Of a stretch of DNA of 8,147 nucleotides, positions 5,261 to 8,147 are shown one piece after another (within the stretch, counting starts at the first letter, position 1; the number at the start of each line of letters is the position of its first letter). The position numbers and the translations under genes were made by a program. The notes under the pieces were generated by a model. That model ran no database searches. It was not told the origin of the DNA and was given only the letters and a program-made list of their open reading frames with translations. Source of the stretch: Candidatus Taylorbacteria bacterium RIFCSPLOWO2_01_FULL_50_130 (GTDB taxonomy: Bacteria; Patescibacteriota; Minisyncoccia; Phycocordibacterales; UBA10002); NCBI GenBank assembly GCA_001821155.1, contig MHSB01000016.1, positions 1-8,147 on the forward strand, read 5' to 3'.

Positions 5261-5626
5261 CTTTCGACTTGTTCCCCGCGCCTACGCGCGAAAGAAATAG
5301 AGTCGGCATAGTGTTTTCCACAAGCGCAATTTCTGAATCACGCAGAAAGACCGGCCGCCCTCCTCACTCAAAACTAAACCGCTCTGTTGCCATCTTTTGA
5401 CGCTTAAGTTAAAAGGGAGCAGCGACGGGTTAGTAAAAATCGCCACGTTTCGCAACACATCGAAGCGTGGCAAAGCAGATTACGGAATCGCATTAGTTTT
5501 TGAGTCGAAAACTAATGTCTTCATTGTTTCGGTGACGAGGGTGTCGCGGCAAGCGACCCGCTCCGAATCGGAAAGAGGGCAACAAGCGCGGTACGCCGCG
5601 CAGTGGTGCTCTTAACTATTAACCAC
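5261..5626 (+). ncRNA. Series of stable hairpins: candidate structured leader or non-coding RNA
   Basis: Successive inverted repeats fill this stretch. CTTTCG/CGAAAG encloses CGCG/CGCG (5261-5294); TTTCTG/CAGAAA is at 5330-5348; CTTTTGAC/GTTAAAAG, 8 bp with one G-U, is at 5394-5415. An 11-bp stem with one G-U and an 8-nt loop is at 5442-5471, and a perfect 10-bp stem CATTAGTTTT/AAAACTAATG with a 7-nt loop at 5491-5517. A 10-bp stem with two single-base bulges is at 5537-5563, and GCGCGG-tacg-CCGCGC at 5586-5601. The last five start at intervals of 48, 49, 46 and 49 nt. A weak 5-bp stem (5603-5607/5622-5626) sits just before the start codon. No known riboswitch, RNase P, tmRNA or SRP signature is seen. 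The strand is uncertain: a plus-strand leader of the surface protein gene is most likely, but the minus-facing terminator at 4951-4984 leaves room for a minus-strand RNA. Confidence 0.4.
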
Positions 5627-5631
5627 ACATT

Positions 5632-8147
5632 ATGACAAGTAAATCCAAAAAACACACAATTATCGCGAGCGTTTTTGGCCTTATGCTTTCACTCACGCTT
5701 GTTGCGGGAGTGGGAGTGCAGACCGCGAGCGCCGCATTGACAGCTGCCCAAGTGGACGCGATTATTTCGCTCCTCAATTCCTTTGGAGCTGATGCGAGCA
5801 CAGTCAGCAACGTGCGCGCGTCGCTTACGGGTGGCACGCCGTCGGCGCCGACTATGGGTACCGGGTACATCTTTACCCGCAACCTCACCGTAGGCGCCAC
5901 GGGAGAAGATGTTAAACAACTCCAGATGCTGCTTAACATGGACGCTGCTACGCAAGTATCCGCGTCGGGATCTGGATCTCCGGGAAATGAAACAATGTAT
6001 TTCGGGCCAGCCACCAGGGCGGCTGTAGTTGCGTTCCAAAATAAATACGCGTCCGAAGTCCTTACCCCGGTTGGTCTTACCTCGGGCACCGGATTCGTAG
6101 GAGCGGCCACTCGCGCTAAGCTGAACAGCATGAGCGGCTCCGTGGCAACCCCGACCACTCCGACTACACCGACAACCCCGACCACTCCGACTACACCGAC
6201 AACCCCGACCACTCCGGTAACTCCGGCAGGAACAGGTCTTGCCGTTACCAAGTCAGCGACACAGCCTGCGGCGCAACTTGCGCCGCTTAAGGCGGCTCGC
6301 ATTCCATTCACCAATGTAATCTTTACCGCAGGTTCTTCTGATGTAACGGTCAACGGCTTGGTCGTGGAACGAGTCGGTCCGGCGGTTGATGCCATCTTTG
6401 ACAGCATTATCCTTCTTGATGAAACCGGCGCGCAGGTCGGTCTTTCAAAGACATTGAACTCGCAACACCAGACGACACTCACCCAGTCCTTCGTTGTGAA
6501 GGCGGGTCAGTCGCGCACCATGACGATTGCGGGCAACCGTCCGACATCAAGTACGGCCGCGCACGCGGGCATGTCCGCCGCGCTCTCTCTCGTTCAAGTA
6601 AACACGGGAGCGACGGTCAGCGGCTCTTTCCCGATTACCGGCACAGCCCAGACTATCAACGAAGGACTTACCATCGGCACCGTAACGGCGGCTCGCGGTT
6701 CTCTTGACCCGGGCACCAGCGTGACGAAAGAAGTCGGCATCACCGGATACACTTTCTCGTCAATCCGCATCACCGCGGGTTCTGCGGAGAATGTCCGACT
6801 TCGATCGGTAAAGTGGAATCAAACAGAATCTGCCGGTGCGGCTGACCTTGCCAACATCAAGATTTACGTTGAAGGTACGGCATACGACCCGGTAGTAACC
6901 GACAGCGGACAGTACTATACCGCGAGCTTCGGCTCCGGAATCGTTCTTGAAAAAGGATTTTCAAAAGAAATCTCCATCAAGGGCGATGTCATCGGCGGTT
7001 CAGGACGCAAAGTTGACTTCGATATCGCCAAGCGAACCGACATTGACCTTGTCGGAGAACTCTACGGCTACGGCATTATGCCGGACTTTGACGCCGCCGC
7101 CGCAACAGTCGATGGCGCGGACGTTCACAACGCGGATGATTACTACTATGATGGAGCCGTGCTTACGATTGACGTCGGCACGATAAACATCTCAACATCA
7201 AATGCCGCTCCGGCGCAGAACATCGCGATTAACACCCAGAATCAGCCCCTTGGCGCGTTCATTGCGGACGTTAAAGGAGAGCCGATTTCCGTAGGGCGCC
7301 TTGGATTCAACATGACCCTCGGAGACAACGACGCGGATGACATTGATGACATTACGAACATAACGATTGTTGACGCAAACGGTTCCGTTGTCGCAGGCCC
7401 TGTGGATGGCACCGCGGCTGACAGCTCAAATACCGCCGGTTCCGGAGAGGGCTCCTTTGTCTTCACTGATACGGTTACCTTCCCGGTCGGTCAGAATACC
7501 TACTTCCTCAAAGGAAAGATTGGTACTGATATGAACAACAACACGACCATCACCGCGTCCACTACCCCGTCAACTGACTTCGCGACCGTGCGAGGACTTA
7601 CGACAGGGAAGACAATCACTCCGGCCCCGATATCTGCTCTTACTTTTGCGACCATGACCCTAAAGTCAGGCGACCTTACGGTAAGCAACCTTGGTCAGCC
7701 GCCGGCCCAGACCGTCATCGCCGGTGGAAAGCAGATAGAATTTGCGCGATACTTGCTTGACGCTACGGCTTCAGGCGAAGACATCCGCGTAACGACACTA
7801 CCGCTTGACTACTCTACGAACGGCACGGCGTCAGATGTTACCAATTGTCAGCTTCGTGACGGAACAAAAACCGGCACCTCGCTTACAACCGGTTCAAACG
7901 TGAAGAATCCGTCGGCTGTCTCTTCCACCACGCAGTTTGTGTTTGACGGCAACGGACTCATTGTTACCAAAGGTACCTCCAAGACACTCTCGCTTACCTG
8001 CGACCTTAAGAGCGGTACCGCAGCGAGCACCTATCAATGGGGTATTGTCGCAACGGCAAGCAACGGAGGGTATACGGGAGCAACCGGTCTCGCTTCTGCT
8101 CAAACTATTACGGAAACCTTCAATTTGGGAGCGGGCAACGTCATGAC
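5632..8147 (+). CDS. Large secreted S-layer-like surface protein with a peptidoglycan-binding domain (3' end beyond window)
   Basis: The frame is open from the ATG at 5632 to the window edge: 838 codons without a stop, so the C-terminus is missing. Residues 1-34 are a Sec signal peptide (basic MTSKSKKH, a hydrophobic core, and an ASA/A cleavage site after Ala34). Residues 36-66 form a short helical pair. Residues 79-165 are a PG_binding_1-type domain with LTVGATGEDVKQLQ (85-98) and YFGPATRAAVVAFQ (123-136), expected to hold the protein to the cell wall. Residues 173-198 are a Thr-Pro linker. The rest is Thr-, Ala-, Gly- and Val-rich and beta-strand-like, as in tandem extracellular Ig-like modules, with acidic loops near 485-508 and 565-573 (DNDADDIDD) that could bind calcium. 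Only two cysteines are visible (739 and 790), a plausible disulfide. The strong preference for a few codons (ACC, GCG, CTT) fits a highly expressed protein. The likely role is an S-layer or other major surface protein; an adhesin is an alternative. There is no Shine-Dalgarno sequence; the signal peptide fixes the start. Confidence 0.9.
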   Translation, partial: MTSKSKKHTIIASVFGLMLSLTLVAGVGVQTASAALTAAQVDAIISLLNSFGADASTVSNVRASLTGGTPSAPTMGTGYIFTRNLTVGATGEDVKQLQMLLNMDAATQVSASGSGSPGNETMYFGPATRAAVVAFQNKYASEVLTPVGLTSGTGFVGAATRAKLNSMSGSVATPTTPTTPTTPTTPTTPTTPTTPVTPAGTGLAVTKSATQPAAQLAPLKAARIPFTNVIFTAGSSDVTVNGLVVERVGPAVDAIFDSIILLDETGAQVGLSKTLNSQHQTTLTQSFVVKAGQSRTMTIAGNRPTSSTAAHAGMSAALSLVQVNTGATVSGSFPITGTAQTINEGLTIGTVTAARGSLDPGTSVTKEVGITGYTFSSIRITAGSAENVRLRSVKWNQTESAGAADLANIKIYVEGTAYDPVVTDSGQYYTASFGSGIVLEKGFSKEISIKGDVIGGSGRKVDFDIAKRTDIDLVGELYGYGIMPDFDAAAATVDGADVHNADDYYYDGAVLTIDVGTINISTSNAAPAQNIAINTQNQPLGAFIADVKGEPISVGRLGFNMTLGDNDADDIDDITNITIVDANGSVVAGPVDGTAADSSNTAGSGEGSFVFTDTVTFPVGQNTYFLKGKIGTDMNNNTTITASTTPSTDFATVRGLTTGKTITPAPISALTFATMTLKSGDLTVSNLGQPPAQTVIAGGKQIEFARYLLDATASGEDIRVTTLPLDYSTNGTASDVTNCQLRDGTKTGTSLTTGSNVKNPSAVSSTTQFVFDGNGLIVTKGTSKTLSLTCDLKSGTAASTYQWGIVATASNGGYTGATGLASAQTITETFNLGAGNVM
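6148..6216 (+). repeat. 27-bp tandem repeat encoding the Thr-Pro linker
   Basis: Two identical 27-bp units (6148-6174 and 6175-6201) and a 15-bp partial third (6202-6216) encode TPTTPTTPT repeats, continued by VTP. The unit is nine codons, so copy-number changes keep the frame and would lengthen or shorten the stalk between the wall-binding domain and the outer modules. The exact DNA identity of the units indicates recent slippage or duplication. Confidence 0.85.

Noticed and set aside
5000..5322. Chromosomal origin (oriC)
   Set aside because: One perfect DnaA box and two degenerate ones without dnaA, a box cluster or a clear unwinding element are not enough; kept only as a low-interest finding.
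5218..5473. Short frames on both strands (5218-5400 plus, 5282-5473 minus)
   Set aside because: Low-complexity composition, no start signals, and mutual overlap within the hairpin region.
5397..5615. 72-codon plus-strand frame
   Set aside because: TTG start without a ribosome binding site, and it overlaps four of the stable hairpins; the structured-RNA reading explains the sequence better.
5619..6482. 287-codon minus-strand frame with a GVVGVVGVVG repeat
   Set aside because: It is the antisense of the surface protein gene; the repeat is the mirror of the Thr-Pro linker, and the plus-strand frame has a signal peptide and a recognisable domain.

Overview
The window looks like part of a genome from the Candidate Phyla Radiation (Patescibacteria), most likely a Parcubacteria-type lineage. 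This rests on three things. One is a very long secreted, Thr/Ala/Gly-rich protein with an N-terminal peptidoglycan-binding domain, of the kind these bacteria carry at the cell surface. The second is a 311-residue winged-helix protein of a type I associate with this group from memory. The third is the near absence of Shine-Dalgarno sequences ahead of the genes. TGA is not read as an amino acid in any of the four genes. The lineage is inference; no rRNA or taxonomic marker is present.

Layout. On the minus strand, 1-369 encodes a small single-pass membrane protein with an extracytoplasmic beta-rich domain, and 611-2854 (possibly to 2899) encodes the DNA translocase FtsK. They lie in the order ftsK then small gene. 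A 144-bp MITE-like element (467-610) separates them; it has perfect 13-bp terminal inverted repeats and a 5-bp target duplication (TTACA) that overlaps the ftsK stop codon. A second long hairpin element (2870-3032) covers the 5' end of ftsK, so ftsK is bracketed by two repeat insertions and its start codon is uncertain.

On the plus strand, 3534-4469 encodes the uncharacterised protein with a C-terminal winged helix. The heptamer AAGGACA (or its complement TGTCCTT) occurs 12 times between 3285 and 4528, upstream of, inside and downstream of this gene, and nowhere else in the window. Copies inside the gene fall in different reading frames, so the conservation is at the DNA level. This gene plus motif array is the best candidate for an undescribed regulatory, partition or replication-like system here.

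The stretch 4470-5631 has no convincing gene. It holds a perfect DnaA-box sequence, an intrinsic-terminator-like hairpin facing the minus strand, a possible promoter, and a run of stable hairpins (about 5261-5626) directly ahead of the last gene, which may be a structured leader or a non-coding RNA. From 5632 to the right edge runs the large surface (S-layer-like) protein gene, open at the window end: signal peptide, peptidoglycan-binding domain, Thr-Pro linker, then beta-rich extracellular modules.

The genes do not form an obvious pathway. ftsK and the small membrane protein may share a transcript, the winged-helix gene looks self-contained with its own binding-site array, and the surface protein is a separate unit with a long leader region.
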